Origin: Dokdonella_A soli
GTDB lineage: Bacteria; Pseudomonadota; Gammaproteobacteria; Xanthomonadales; Rhodanobacteraceae
Reading direction: 5' to 3'
Assembly (NCBI RefSeq): GCF_039523175.1
Contig: NZ_BAAAEU010000006.1
Coordinates: 124,001-188,000 of the forward strand
Length of the DNA stretch: 64,000 bases
Made by a program: the position numbers and the translations under genes
In this document: positions 17,453-26,321 of the stretch, one piece after another
Numbering within the stretch: the first letter of the stretch is position 1
How the letters are laid out: every line of letters starts with the position of its first letter
Notes under the pieces: model-generated
Databases searched by the model: none
What the model was told of the DNA's origin: nothing
What the model saw: only the letters and a program-made list of their open reading frames with translations

Positions 17453-18133
17453 ATGCCCGATGTCAACGACGCCGGATCGGCCGGCCCCCAAGGCGGTGCC
17501 GCGCGCTCGCCGAATCCGCTGCTCGCCGTGCTCGGCCGCGTACTCGAAACCGCGCTGAACCGCGCGCTCGATCTCGATCCGGACACTAAAGCGCAGGTTG
17601 CCGCGCTCGACGGCCGCGCGATCACGCTCGAATTCAAGGGCACGCCGCTGGCGATGCGCGTCACCGCCGAGCACGACCGCCTGGCGATCGGCCCTGCGTT
17701 CGCCGGCGTCAGCGCGCTGCGCATCGCGGCGACGCCGGCCGCGCTGCTCTCGCTCGCATGGTCACGTGACGGCGGCGCCCTTCCGCCGGGCCGCGTCGAG
17801 ATCGCCGGCGACGCCGAACTTGCGCGCCGGCTCGAACAGATCGCGACGCGCTTCGCGCCGGATTTCGACGCGGCGTTCGCGCGCGCGTTCGGCGACGTCG
17901 CTGGCTTCCAGATCGCACGCACGCTGCGGCGCGCGTTCGCGTGGTCGCGCACATCGGCGCGCGCGTTCGCGCAGGACTCCGTGGAGTTCCTGACCGAGGA
18001 GGGCCGCGACCTCGTCGCGAAACCCGAAGTCGAGACCTTCCTCGATGAGGTCGACGCCTTGCGCGAACGCGCCGACCGGCTCGACGCGCGCGTGCACCGC
18101 CTGGCTGCGCAACGCGGGAACCCTCGCGCATGA
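17453..18133 (+). CDS. ubiJ: Ubiquinone biosynthesis accessory factor UbiJ (SCP2 domain)
   Basis: A 226-residue protein with an SCP2 sterol-carrier-like domain (about residues 20-115; ITLEFKGTPLAMRVTAEHD is typical) and a C-terminal helical tail ending in a coiled coil (LDEVDALRERADRLDARVHRL in parts). With UbiK it forms the lipid-binding part of the soluble complex that makes ubiquinone in gammaproteobacteria. It overlaps ubiB by four bases, the usual partner, although ubiE, which often precedes it, is not here. Confidence 0.9.
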   Translation: MPDVNDAGSAGPQGGAARSPNPLLAVLGRVLETALNRALDLDPDTKAQVAALDGRAITLEFKGTPLAMRVTAEHDRLAIGPAFAGVSALRIAATPAALLSLAWSRDGGALPPGRVEIAGDAELARRLEQIATRFAPDFDAAFARAFGDVAGFQIARTLRRAFAWSRTSARAFAQDSVEFLTEEGRDLVAKPEVETFLDEVDALRERADRLDARVHRLAAQRGNPRA

Positions 18134-19899
18134 CGCCGCTGCGCCAGATTCCGCGCCTGTTGCGTATTGCACGCGTGCTGGTGCGCTACCGGCTCGACGA
18201 TCTCGTCGACGCCGGGCATCGCTCGCGCGTCCTCGCCATCGCACGCGTCGTGCTGCCGCGGTCGCGCGCTGACATCGCGACGCTGCCGCGCGGCGAGCGG
18301 TTCGCGCTCGCGCTGACCGAGCTCGGGCCGATCTTCGTTAAATTCGGGCAGATCCTGTCGACGCGCCGCGACCTGATTCCGGCCGACGTCGCCGATGCGC
18401 TGGTGAAGCTGCAGGACCAGGTCGCGCCGTTTCCAGCGGAAGTGGCTCGCGCCGCGATCGAGCGTGCGCTCGGCGCGCCGATCGCGACCCGCTTCGCGAC
18501 CTTCGACGATGTGCCGCTCGCGTCCGCCTCGATCGCGCAGGTGCATGCGGCGAGGCTGTATCCATCCGCGCCTCACGAACTCGGCGCGCCCCCCCTTCCG
18601 CGCTCCGCGCACCTTCCCCCGCTGCGCGAGGGCAGGGAAACGGAGCGGCCTACGGCCGCGGAGTCCACTCTGGGTCGCGAGGTCGTGGTCAAGATCCTGC
18701 GCCCCGACATCGCGGCGCGCATCGCCGACGATGTCGCGCTGCTGCGCGCGCTGGCCGACTCGGTGCAGCGCTTCCATCCGAACGCGGACAAGATCCGCCC
18801 GCACGATGTGGTCAGCGAGATCGAGACCACGCTGATCAATGAACTCGACCTGCAGCGCGAAGGCGCGAACGCGTCGCTGCTGCGGCGCAATTTCGCCGGC
18901 TCCGACGATCTTTATGTGCCCGAGGTGATCTGGTCGCACACCAGCGAAGGCGTGCTCACGCTGGAACGCGTTCGCGGCATCCCCGTCGACGATCTCGCCG
19001 CGCTCGACGCGGCCGGCATCGACCGTGTCGCGCTCGCCGAGAAGGGCGTGCGTCTGTTCTACACGCAGGTGTTCCGCGACAACTTCTTCCACGCCGATGC
19101 CCACGCGGGCAACATCTGGGTGGATCCGGCGCGACCGCAGGAGCCACGCTTCATCGCGCTCGACTTCGGCATCATGGGCTCGCTGCCGGAGCGCGACCAG
19201 TACTGGCTCGCCGAGAATTTCCTCGCGCTGTTCAACCAGGACTACGCGCGCATCGCCGAGCTGCACGTGCGTGCCGGCTGGATGCCGGCGCACGCACGCC
19301 TGGACGAACTCGAAGCCGCGGTGCGCACGGTCTGCGAGCCGTACTTCACGCGCCCCTTGAGCGAGATTTCGCTGGCCGAGGTCGTGGTCAAGCTGTTCCA
19401 GATGGCGCGCCGCCACGAACTCACGCTGCAGCCGCAGCTGATCCTGCTGCAGAAGACGCTGCTGAACATCGAGGGCGTCGGCCGGTTGCTGCATCCGCAA
19501 ATCGACATCTGGGCGACCGCGAAACCGGTGCTGGAGCGCATCTGGCGCCAGCGTCGCGGGCCACGCTCGGTCCTGAAGGCGTTGCGCAGGCGCCTGCCGG
19601 AATGGCTTGCCGCGGCACCGGACATGCCGCAGCTCGTGCACGACTACCTCACACAGGCAACCCGCGGCACGCTGGAACTTCGCATCGCTTCCGATGATCT
19701 GAAGCAGCTGGATCTGCGCGCGCGGCGTGGCCAGCATGTGGCCATCTGGCTGTCGCTCGGCGTTTCGCTGACCGTCGCCACGGTACTGATCGCGCTGCTC
19801 GATGCGGCGAGTCCGCACTGGGCCGGCCTGCCCGCAACCGCATGGTTCGGCGTCGCCGCCGCGCTGGTCGCGTTCGCGACCGCGGCGCGACGTGCATGA
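18130..19899 (+). CDS. ubiB: UbiB/ADCK-family atypical kinase for ubiquinone synthesis
   Basis: A 589-residue UbiB, about 40 residues longer than usual. Family motifs are KFGQILSTRRDL (about 71-82), the Ala-rich loop ASASIAQVHAA (131-141), VVVKILRP with the conserved lysine, ELDLQREGAN, HADAHAGNIWVD and LDFGIMG. Two C-terminal transmembrane helices anchor it to the inner membrane. UbiB is an ATPase that helps extract ubiquinone precursors from the membrane. Oddly, about 38 residues (144-181), rich in Pro and Arg, are inserted between the Ala-rich loop and the lysine strand. The matching DNA looks like a degraded palindromic repeat. Confidence 0.92.
   Translation: MTPLRQIPRLLRIARVLVRYRLDDLVDAGHRSRVLAIARVVLPRSRADIATLPRGERFALALTELGPIFVKFGQILSTRRDLIPADVADALVKLQDQVAPFPAEVARAAIERALGAPIATRFATFDDVPLASASIAQVHAARLYPSAPHELGAPPLPRSAHLPPLREGRETERPTAAESTLGREVVVKILRPDIAARIADDVALLRALADSVQRFHPNADKIRPHDVVSEIETTLINELDLQREGANASLLRRNFAGSDDLYVPEVIWSHTSEGVLTLERVRGIPVDDLAALDAAGIDRVALAEKGVRLFYTQVFRDNFFHADAHAGNIWVDPARPQEPRFIALDFGIMGSLPERDQYWLAENFLALFNQDYARIAELHVRAGWMPAHARLDELEAAVRTVCEPYFTRPLSEISLAEVVVKLFQMARRHELTLQPQLILLQKTLLNIEGVGRLLHPQIDIWATAKPVLERIWRQRRGPRSVLKALRRRLPEWLAAAPDMPQLVHDYLTQATRGTLELRIASDDLKQLDLRARRGQHVAIWLSLGVSLTVATVLIALLDAASPHWAGLPATAWFGVAAALVAFATAARRA
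18559..18672. repeat. In-frame insertion within ubiB resembling a palindromic repeat
   Basis: About 114 bases with no counterpart in ordinary UbiB proteins. They contain CCTTCCCCCGCTGCGCGAGG followed by GCAGGG and a GGCC-TAC-GGCC palindrome. This composition is like the CCCTCTCCCCC-type intergenic repeat family elsewhere in the window. The frame is kept. Confidence 0.5.
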
Positions 19900-19933
19900 A
19901 TCGACTATTTCGAATGATGATGGAGATCGGACG

Positions 19934-20653
19934 ATGAACAAGATTGGCCTGGCGGCAGTGCTGTGCGCGATCGGCGTGGCCGCGTGCATGCATTTGCGCG
20001 AACCCAGTGATGCGCAGCTCGCAACTCTGCTGCTCGGCGAGCGCGCGAACCCGGCCGACGCCAACGCGCCGCTCGACACCAACGCGATCGATTGCCTGCG
20101 CGCCTGGTCCGGCGACAAGGAGCTGGCCAAGGGCCTGCCCGTGCGTATCGCCGGCGAGGACGGCATGAAGTCCTGCCGCGGGAAGCTCGACACATGGGTC
20201 GCCGACGCGACCCGCAACCCCGACAAGTTCCGCTTCGATGACGTGAGCGCGCCGAAGACGGTGCGCCGTGCGATGGCCCTGCAGGAAGCACGTCGCCTGT
20301 CGGCGGCAGCGAATCCGGCTGCGCGCGAGGTACCGGCCGCTCTTGCGAGACCAGCCGCGCCACCCGCCGCGCTCGCCACGCCTGATCCCACGGTCGATCT
20401 GGGCGTTGCCGGCAGCCGGTTGCAGGAAGCCGAGACCCTCTGCCAGCAGACCCAGCAGGCAGCCGCGAAGAAAGATGCAAACGCGGGCCTGAAGAGCTTC
20501 GCCGAATTCTGTGCAGGCAATCTCAGCAAGCTGCGCGCAACGATGGAGCAGTCGGCGCACAGCGGACAAGGCAGCGAGCGCCTCGACGCGATCGCCGCCA
20601 GTGCGGACAACATCGCGAACGTCGCGCGGAGCGTGCTCGCCGCGGGCAACTAG
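19934..20653 (+). CDS. Putative lipoprotein, unknown function
   Basis: A 239-residue protein with a lipoprotein signal (LAAVLCAIGVAACMHL, lipobox VAAC, Cys18). The mature part has a cysteine-bearing segment (IDCLRAW, MKSCRGKLDTWVAD), then an Ala/Pro-rich linker (about residues 125-155) and a helical C-terminal domain with two further cysteines (TLCQQTQQAA, EFCAGNLSKL). No known family function is recognised. It begins 34 bases after ubiB. Confidence 0.65.
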   Translation: MNKIGLAAVLCAIGVAACMHLREPSDAQLATLLLGERANPADANAPLDTNAIDCLRAWSGDKELAKGLPVRIAGEDGMKSCRGKLDTWVADATRNPDKFRFDDVSAPKTVRRAMALQEARRLSAAANPAAREVPAALARPAAPPAALATPDPTVDLGVAGSRLQEAETLCQQTQQAAAKKDANAGLKSFAEFCAGNLSKLRATMEQSAHSGQGSERLDAIAASADNIANVARSVLAAGN

Positions 20654-20681
20654 TAACGATCTGGGCGAGAGCGAGCATTGC

Positions 20682-20687
20682 TAGAAT
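20682..20687 (+). promoter_or_regulatory. Putative -10 element of arfB (leaderless)
   Basis: TAGAAT within GCTAGAAT ends six bases before ATG 20694, the same geometry as at ubiJ. No ribosome site fits between them. Confidence 0.5.
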
Positions 20688-20693
20688 GGGCGC

Positions 20694-21119
20694 ATGCTCG
20701 CGATCAACGATGACCTGACCATTCCCGAGGACGAACTCGTCGAGCGCTTCGTGCGCGCGGCCGGCCCCGGCGGCCAGAACGTCAACAAGGTCTCGAGCGC
20801 GGTCGAACTGAGATTCGACGTGGCCTCGTCGCGCGTGTTACCGGATGGGGTGCGCGCGCGGATGCTGGCGCGCCGCGACCGCCGGCTCACCGATGAGGGC
20901 GTGCTGGTGATCCAGGCCAACCGTTTCCGTGATCAGGCCAAGAACCGCGAGGATGCGCGTGAGCGGCTGGCCGAATTGCTGCGCGCCGCGACGATCGCGC
21001 CGAAACGGCGCATCGCGACGCGGCCGACGCGCGCCTCGAAGGAGCGGCGCATCGACGCAAAGAAGACGCGCTCGGCGATCAAGCGCACGCGCGGCGGCGG
21101 CAACTGGAGCGCCGAATGA
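20694..21119 (+). CDS. arfB: Alternative ribosome-rescue factor B (peptidyl-tRNA hydrolase ArfB/YaeJ)
   Basis: A 141-residue release-factor-like protein. The catalytic loop AAGPGGQNVNKVSSAVELRF carries the GGQ motif at about residues 28-30. There is no codon-recognition domain. Instead the C-terminus is a basic tail (KERRIDAKKTRSAIKRTRGG) that enters the empty mRNA channel of stalled ribosomes. It hydrolyses peptidyl-tRNA on non-stop complexes. The stop overlaps the acyltransferase start (ATGA). Confidence 0.93.
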   Translation: MLAINDDLTIPEDELVERFVRAAGPGGQNVNKVSSAVELRFDVASSRVLPDGVRARMLARRDRRLTDEGVLVIQANRFRDQAKNREDARERLAELLRAATIAPKRRIATRPTRASKERRIDAKKTRSAIKRTRGGGNWSAE

Positions 21120-21712
21120 GCGCAGGCGCGCGCCTGCAGCCACTGCCGCCCGCGATGCCGCAGCTTCCCCAGAATGCAGGGCGACAAGCCTGCGCATGGT
21201 TCCTGCGCCGCTGCGGCTGGCGCATCGCCGGCGATTTTCCGGATACCGCGAAGCTCGTCCTGATCGCCGCGCCGCACAGCTCGTGGTGGGACGGCGTCTT
21301 CGGCCTGCTGTTCAAGATCGCGCTCGGCGCCGACATCGCCTTCATGGGCAAGCGCGAGCTATTCCGCGGGCCCCTCGGCTGGGCGCTGCGCCGACTCGGC
21401 GGCATTCCGATCGAACGCGCCGCGACGCACGGCGTCGTCGAGCAGATGGTCGAACGCTTCCACTCCAGCCCGAAGCTCTGGCTCGGCCTCGCGCCCGAGG
21501 GCACGCGCAAGCGAGTGACGAACTGGAAGAGCGGCTTCTGGCAGATCGCGCGTGCCGCCAACGTGCCGATCCTGCCGGTCGCGTTCGATTATCCATCGAA
21601 GACGATCACACTCGGGCCGCTGTTCCAGCCGGGCGCCGATCTCGCCGCAGATCTCGCCGCTCTGCGCTCGTTCTATGCACCGTTCCGTGGCAAGCGACGC
21701 AATGTAGTGTGA
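21116..21712 (+). CDS. PlsC-like 1-acylglycerol-3-phosphate acyltransferase family protein
   Basis: A 198-residue acyltransferase. The catalytic HSSWWD (HX4D, around residues 57-62), the FMGKRELF and LGGIPIER blocks and the EGTRKR phosphate-binding motif are all present. Such enzymes acylate lysophospholipids at the inner membrane. This short form lacks clear transmembrane helices and belongs to the compact glycerol acyltransferase group often seen beside lipid genes. It is translationally coupled to arfB by a four-base overlap. Confidence 0.85.
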   Translation: MSAGARLQPLPPAMPQLPQNAGRQACAWFLRRCGWRIAGDFPDTAKLVLIAAPHSSWWDGVFGLLFKIALGADIAFMGKRELFRGPLGWALRRLGGIPIERAATHGVVEQMVERFHSSPKLWLGLAPEGTRKRVTNWKSGFWQIARAANVPILPVAFDYPSKTITLGPLFQPGADLAADLAALRSFYAPFRGKRRNVV

Positions 21713-21782
21713 TTGGCAGGAGGCGAAGAACCAAACAAGCGTTGCGCCCCTTGGCTTGATCGACGTTCGACTTTGGCGCTGC

Positions 21783-23210
21783 TTACCGCTCGCGACTCGC
21801 GCTTCCTATGCCGCCCACGACCGCAACGACCAACCACGCCAACGCCGCATTGACGACGAGGTGTCCCTGTTTCGCAGCATCGGCGAGCCCGTCGCCGAGC
21901 ACCGTGATCACGAACGTGGCGAGCATCGTCGCCACAGTGAGCGCGGCGTAGTCGAGTGCGCGGCTGCCGGCGCGAAGGCCGGGCCGCAGCAGCAACGCGA
22001 GCATCGCGAGCAGCGGCAGCACGAGGATCGCGAGCTGCACGAGCGGATTCGCATGCAGCAACCGACCAAGACTCGGCACCGACGAGGGCATCGTCGCGAA
22101 TTCGCCGCCCTCGACCTGACCGAGGTTCTTCGCGATCCATGGATCGAGGCCGAGCACGCCGTGCCCGGCCAGGCGCAGCGCGATATCCGGATGGCGCAGC
22201 AACGTGCGCAACTCCAGACCACGATTGAAGTTGACCAGGCCCGTGCAGACGCGCTCGGGCAGGTCCGGGAATTCCCAGGCGTGGTGCTCGCTGTAGATCG
22301 CGCACTCCGGATCGATGCCCAGCTCGGTCAGCAACGCGCGCGGGTCGTCCGCGAACGGCACCAGCGCGGTGAACACGACGTCGGCGCGGTTGTACTGGTC
22401 GATCGCGTCCATCATCGCGCCGTCACGGTGCAGCTGCACGAACTGCAGCCAGAAGCCGGCGAATGCGCCTACACCAAGTGCCGCCGCGCGCCAGCTGATC
22501 CGGCCGAGGCGCACGCGATCGAGCACGATCACGACGAACGCGAGCCCGAGCGGCAGCAGCAGATGCTGGATCTTGCTCGTCGCGAGCAGGAACGCGACCA
22601 GCGCGAGCAGCGCGAAACGACGGCGGCTGCGCACTTCGTCGCGCCAAAGCAGGGCCAGCGCGAACAACGCGTAGGCCGTGAGCAGCGCAGTTCCTTCCGC
22701 ATAGAACGTATCGAGGTAGAGCGTGTTGCCCGGATCGGCGAACAGCAGCGGCAGCAGCGCCGCGTTCGCTAGCGCCGCGCGCGTGTCGCCGCGACGCAGC
22801 CAGGCCAGCGACAGCGCAACCGACAGCGCGAGCAGCGCCAGCCAGCGCAGCGCACCGATCCAGCGCACATCGTGGACTTCGCCGGCGCCGAGCGCCTCGC
22901 CGATTTTCCAGATCGCTGCAGTCGCGCCGGTGAACGCGAGTTCGCTCGACCAGTAGCACATCGGATCCCCGCTCGCGATGAAGCGGTACTTCGCGAACGG
23001 CGCCTGCGGGCTGTTCCGCTGCGGCGGAACCTCGGCCGGGCGGTCCGGATAGAAGTGGAAGCAGTTCGTGTAGCGCGTCTGGTCGTAGCTGTTCGCATAC
23101 GCGTAGAGCGGGTCGTGTACCCACAGCGTGAACGCGCGCAAGGTGCCGGCGAGCCACAGCACGACCAGCAGCGCGACGATGCCCATGCGGATCGGGCGAT
23201 TGGGACTCAT
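21783..23210 (-). CDS. Polytopic membrane protein, GT-C glycosyltransferase-like layout
   Basis: A 475-residue protein with about nine or ten transmembrane helices. After the first helix (about residues 9-27) comes a long periplasmic loop with several cysteines (TNCFHFYPDRP, GDPMCYWSSEL). Further helices follow, then another soluble loop (about 275-350) with ECAIYSEHHAWEFP. This layout recalls GT-C membrane glycosyltransferases, but I see no decisive motif, so the function stays unknown. GGAGG lies four to five bases before ATG 23210, which decides this start over the longer frame. Confidence 0.6.
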   Translation of the reverse strand: MSPNRPIRMGIVALLVVLWLAGTLRAFTLWVHDPLYAYANSYDQTRYTNCFHFYPDRPAEVPPQRNSPQAPFAKYRFIASGDPMCYWSSELAFTGATAAIWKIGEALGAGEVHDVRWIGALRWLALLALSVALSLAWLRRGDTRAALANAALLPLLFADPGNTLYLDTFYAEGTALLTAYALFALALLWRDEVRSRRRFALLALVAFLLATSKIQHLLLPLGLAFVVIVLDRVRLGRISWRAAALGVGAFAGFWLQFVQLHRDGAMMDAIDQYNRADVVFTALVPFADDPRALLTELGIDPECAIYSEHHAWEFPDLPERVCTGLVNFNRGLELRTLLRHPDIALRLAGHGVLGLDPWIAKNLGQVEGGEFATMPSSVPSLGRLLHANPLVQLAILVLPLLAMLALLLRPGLRAGSRALDYAALTVATMLATFVITVLGDGLADAAKQGHLVVNAALAWLVVAVVGGIGSASRER

Positions 23211-23468
23211 CCAGCCTCCGGAGATGAAACGAAGAACCCGCCTCGCGGCCCGACGGATGACGCCGGACCGCACGGGTCAGGGGCGCGAGTCTAGGCGGCC
23301 TGCATGACAGGCCTCAATCGCGATCCGGCGCCACGGCCTGTCGACTGCGTCACAGGCCGGGCGTGCACCGCGTCCGGGCGCGACCGCCAAGGCGGTCCGG
23401 GAGTCACCCCGGGGCGCCGGTGCTAGGATCGCCACCGTCGACGGGCATCCAGCCCCGAGGGGAGTGTC

Positions 23469-25559
23469 ATGAGGACGCGCTTGGGCCATTACGACATCGT
23501 CGCCGAACTCGGCCGCGGCGGCATGGGCGTGGTCTACAAAGGCTACGAGGCTTCGCTGAATCGCTACGTCGCGATCAAGGTGCTCGCCGATTCGCTGGCG
23601 CACGACGAGGGCATCAAGGAGCGCTTCCTGCGCGAGGCGCGCAGCATGGCGGCGCTCAACGATCCGCACATCATCCAGATCTATTTCATCGGCGAGGACG
23701 AAGGGCAAACCTACTTCGTGATGGAATTCGTCGAGGGCGAGTCGCTCGGCTCGATGCTGAAGCGCGACCACCGGCTCACCGTCGAGCAATCCGCCAAGGT
23801 GATCCAGCAGACCGCACTCGGCCTGTCGACCGCACACGATCGCGGCGTCGTGCATCGCGACATCAAGCCCGGCAACCTGATGATCAGCAGCCGCGGCTCG
23901 GTGAAGATCGCCGACTTCGGCATCGCATTGTCCAACCAGGACATCTCGAAGAAGCTGACGACGACCGGCGAGTTCGTCGGCACGCCGGGCTATCTCTCGC
24001 CCGAGGTCTGCCTCGGCAAGCCGGTCGACCAGCGCTCGGACATCTTCTCGCTCGGCATCGTGTTGTTCGAGATGCTGACCGGTCGCATGCCGTTCAACGA
24101 CGAATCGCCGCTCGGCCTGATGCTCGAGGTGGTCAAGGCGGACATCCCGGACGTGCGCCAGTTGAACACCGACGTCGATCCGCAGATCGCGCAGATCCTC
24201 GCGAAGATGATCGCGAAGGAACCCGCCGAGCGTTACCAGAACTGCCACGAACTGGTGGCCGACCTCAACACGCATCCGCTGGTCGCGAAGGGCGGCCCGA
24301 TCACGGTGCAGACGAAGATCTCGCCCGCGGCGGCGACCCTGATCGGCCAGAAGACGCCGGTGTCCGGCCAGACCGCGCTGCCGAGCACACCGCCGACACC
24401 GCTGCGCACCGCGGCCGCACAGGCGAACACGCGTATCACGCCGAGCGGCCAGCCGCTGCCGCCGCCGTTTGCCGGCAGCGTGACCGCACCGGCGCACCAG
24501 TCCGTGCTCGACCGCCCAACCGCGGTCACCGCGCAACCGCGCCGCTCGGCCCTGCCGTGGGCGATCGCGGCGATCGTGTTGCTCAGTGTCGCCGGCGGAG
24601 CCTGGGCGTTCCGCGATCGCGTGCCGGCACTCGCCGGCCTGTTCGGCTCGCCGGCGGCGACGAATGTCGCGACAACCGCTCTGCCGGTCGCCACGGGCAC
24701 GTCGTCGGCGAGCGATTCGATCCGCGCGTCGATCACGTCACCGGCAACGCCCGTAACGCCCGCATCTGCGAACGGCATAACCACAGCGGAAACGATCAAG
24801 GCGAGCATCGCGCAAACGCCGTCGGTCGCAACCGATGCCAATGGCAACGTAGCCGTGCAGGACAGCGACGGCACACGCGTAGCGGTCAATGCCGACGGCA
24901 GCGCCAGCGTGCACCGCGCGGACGGAAGCTCGGTAACGGTCGACAACAGTGGCGCACGGGTCACGCCGGCCGCTGATGCGGCAGTGGATGCGCCCGCCGC
25001 GCGCGCCTCGCAAGCCGGCATGCAGGCACTGCACGAGTTGCCCGCGGCACAGGCTGCGGAGAACGCCACGCAGCCGGCGCCGCGCGTCGCGAAGGTCACG
25101 CCTGCCGAATTGCCGGCCGCGCCGCCGAAGCCGCGCGTGCCGACCATCGCGGTCGTTTCGGCCGGTGACGACGTGATCTCGGCGCCGGCCGAAGACGCGC
25201 TGGTCAGCCGGCTGCAAAGCCGCGGCTTCCGCGTGATCGAAGGCGGTCATACGCACGGCGACCAGCCGAACCTGCGCGCGCTCGCCGGCCGGGCCGATGC
25301 GGTCGTGTTCGTGCACGCGCGCCAGGTCGGCACCCAGCAACTGGACTACTACGGCCAGAGTTCGACGCTGTACACGGTGCAGCTCGGCATCCGCGCCTAT
25401 CGCGTCTCCGACGGCAGCGTGTTGTGGCGCAGCGGCGCCGAGCAGGTCAACTTCACCAGCCTGAATGCCGCGGAGAAGGCGCGCGAGGCGATCGAGCCGA
25501 TGCTCGACAACGTCGACAGCCAGCTCGCCGAATTCCGCGCGCGCGGCAAGCGCAGCTGA
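23469..25559 (+). CDS. Membrane-spanning Hanks-type Ser/Thr protein kinase
   Basis: A 696-residue protein. The kinase domain (about residues 8-270) is complete: GRGGMG loop (15-20), AIK with Lys37, HRDIKPGN with Asp131, DFG (149-151) and SPE (177-179). A Pro/Thr-rich linker leads to one transmembrane helix (about 363-382, ALPWAIAAIVLLSVAGGAW). The periplasmic part has a Thr/Ala-rich stretch, a sequence resembling a short repeat (VAVQDSDGTRVAVNADGSAS) and a C-terminal alpha/beta domain (about 560-690, starting PTIAVVSAGDD). No PASTA repeats are present, so the sensed signal is unclear. A GAGGGGAGT ribosome site precedes the ATG. Confidence 0.88.
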   Translation: MRTRLGHYDIVAELGRGGMGVVYKGYEASLNRYVAIKVLADSLAHDEGIKERFLREARSMAALNDPHIIQIYFIGEDEGQTYFVMEFVEGESLGSMLKRDHRLTVEQSAKVIQQTALGLSTAHDRGVVHRDIKPGNLMISSRGSVKIADFGIALSNQDISKKLTTTGEFVGTPGYLSPEVCLGKPVDQRSDIFSLGIVLFEMLTGRMPFNDESPLGLMLEVVKADIPDVRQLNTDVDPQIAQILAKMIAKEPAERYQNCHELVADLNTHPLVAKGGPITVQTKISPAAATLIGQKTPVSGQTALPSTPPTPLRTAAAQANTRITPSGQPLPPPFAGSVTAPAHQSVLDRPTAVTAQPRRSALPWAIAAIVLLSVAGGAWAFRDRVPALAGLFGSPAATNVATTALPVATGTSSASDSIRASITSPATPVTPASANGITTAETIKASIAQTPSVATDANGNVAVQDSDGTRVAVNADGSASVHRADGSSVTVDNSGARVTPAADAAVDAPAARASQAGMQALHELPAAQAAENATQPAPRVAKVTPAELPAAPPKPRVPTIAVVSAGDDVISAPAEDALVSRLQSRGFRVIEGGHTHGDQPNLRALAGRADAVVFVHARQVGTQQLDYYGQSSTLYTVQLGIRAYRVSDGSVLWRSGAEQVNFTSLNAAEKAREAIEPMLDNVDSQLAEFRARGKRS

Positions 25560-25569
25560 GAGCCTCCAG

Positions 25570-25593
25570 GCGCCAGCCGCTTGCGGCTGGCGC
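25570..25593. terminator. Hairpin after the kinase gene
   Basis: GCGCCAGCCGC and GCGGCTGGCGC form a near-perfect stem eleven bases after the kinase stop. A CCTTTTCC stretch follows about 15 bases later. Confidence 0.5.
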
Positions 25594-25673
25594 GATGCGG
25601 CGGTCGTCCTTTTCCGGTCATCGGGCCGGGACTATCCTCCACGCCGCCATCCGGCACCGACGGGAGTCAAGCC

Positions 25674-26273
25674 ATGAAGACATTGCAGATCGCGATCGTG
25701 TTCGCGCTGGCCGTGTTCGGCGGCAGCGCTTTTGCACAGGACAAGGCGGCGCCCGCGCCGAGCAAGGAGCAGCAGGCCATGATGGCCGCGTTCGAGCGCA
25801 TGGGTGCGGTGCGGCCCGAGCACAAGCAGCTCGACTACTTCGTCGGCGACTGGAACACGAAGACCACGATGTGGATGGATCCGAAGGCACCCCCGCAATC
25901 CAGCGAAGGCAAGGTGCACTGCGAAGCGGTCTTCGGCGGCCGCTATGTCGAGAGCAAGTACGACGGCTCGATGATGGGCCAGCCGTTCAGCGGGCGCGGC
26001 GTGCTCGGCTTCGACAATCTCGGCGAGCGCTACTTCAATACTTGGATCGACAGCATGTCGACCGGGTTCTGGCTCGCCTACGGCCACCATGACAAGGCAA
26101 CGAACACGTACGCGTTCCGCGGCGAAATGGACGACCCGATGCAGCCGAAGACCAAGGTGGCGGTGCGCGAAGTCATACACATCGTCGATCCGACCCATTA
26201 CACGTTCGAGTGGTACGAGACGCACAAGGGCAAGGAAGCGAAGACGATGCAGATCGAGTACACCAAGCAGTAA
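25674..26273 (+). CDS. Exported DUF1579 family protein
   Basis: A 199-residue protein with a signal peptide (IAIVFALAVFGGSAFAQ, cut near residue 22). The DUF1579 pattern is clear: LDYFVGDWNTKTTMW, then GGRYVESKYDG, GRGVLGFDN and the end strand YTFEWYETHKGKE. The fold is a lipocalin-like beta barrel of unknown function. A related but leaderless-in-signal protein is encoded at 44166-44657. Convergent with uvrD across a strong hairpin. Confidence 0.82.
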   Translation: MKTLQIAIVFALAVFGGSAFAQDKAAPAPSKEQQAMMAAFERMGAVRPEHKQLDYFVGDWNTKTTMWMDPKAPPQSSEGKVHCEAVFGGRYVESKYDGSMMGQPFSGRGVLGFDNLGERYFNTWIDSMSTGFWLAYGHHDKATNTYAFRGEMDDPMQPKTKVAVREVIHIVDPTHYTFEWYETHKGKEAKTMQIEYTKQ

Positions 26274-26281
26274 CCCGAAGC

Positions 26282-26312
26282 TTCCCGCGAGCGGCGGCGC
26301 CGCTCGCGGGAA
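26282..26312. terminator. Two-way hairpin between DUF1579 gene and uvrD
   Basis: TTCCCGCGAGCGG and CCGCTCGCGGGAA make a perfect 13-base-pair stem with a five-base loop between two convergent genes, nine bases after the first stop and nine before the second. Confidence 0.65.
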
Positions 26313-26321
26313 TGCGCGCTG

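Noticed and set aside
17296..20649. A 1,117-codon open frame on the minus strand opposite ubiJ-ubiB and the following lipoprotein gene
   Set aside because: It runs through three convincing plus-strand genes and its product has low-complexity Arg/Ala composition with no domain; high GC makes stops rare.
24900..25060. Repetitive Thr/Ala/Val-rich part of the kinase as PASTA domains
   Set aside because: No PASTA-like pattern of residues or spacing can be found; it is a low-complexity periplasmic linker.
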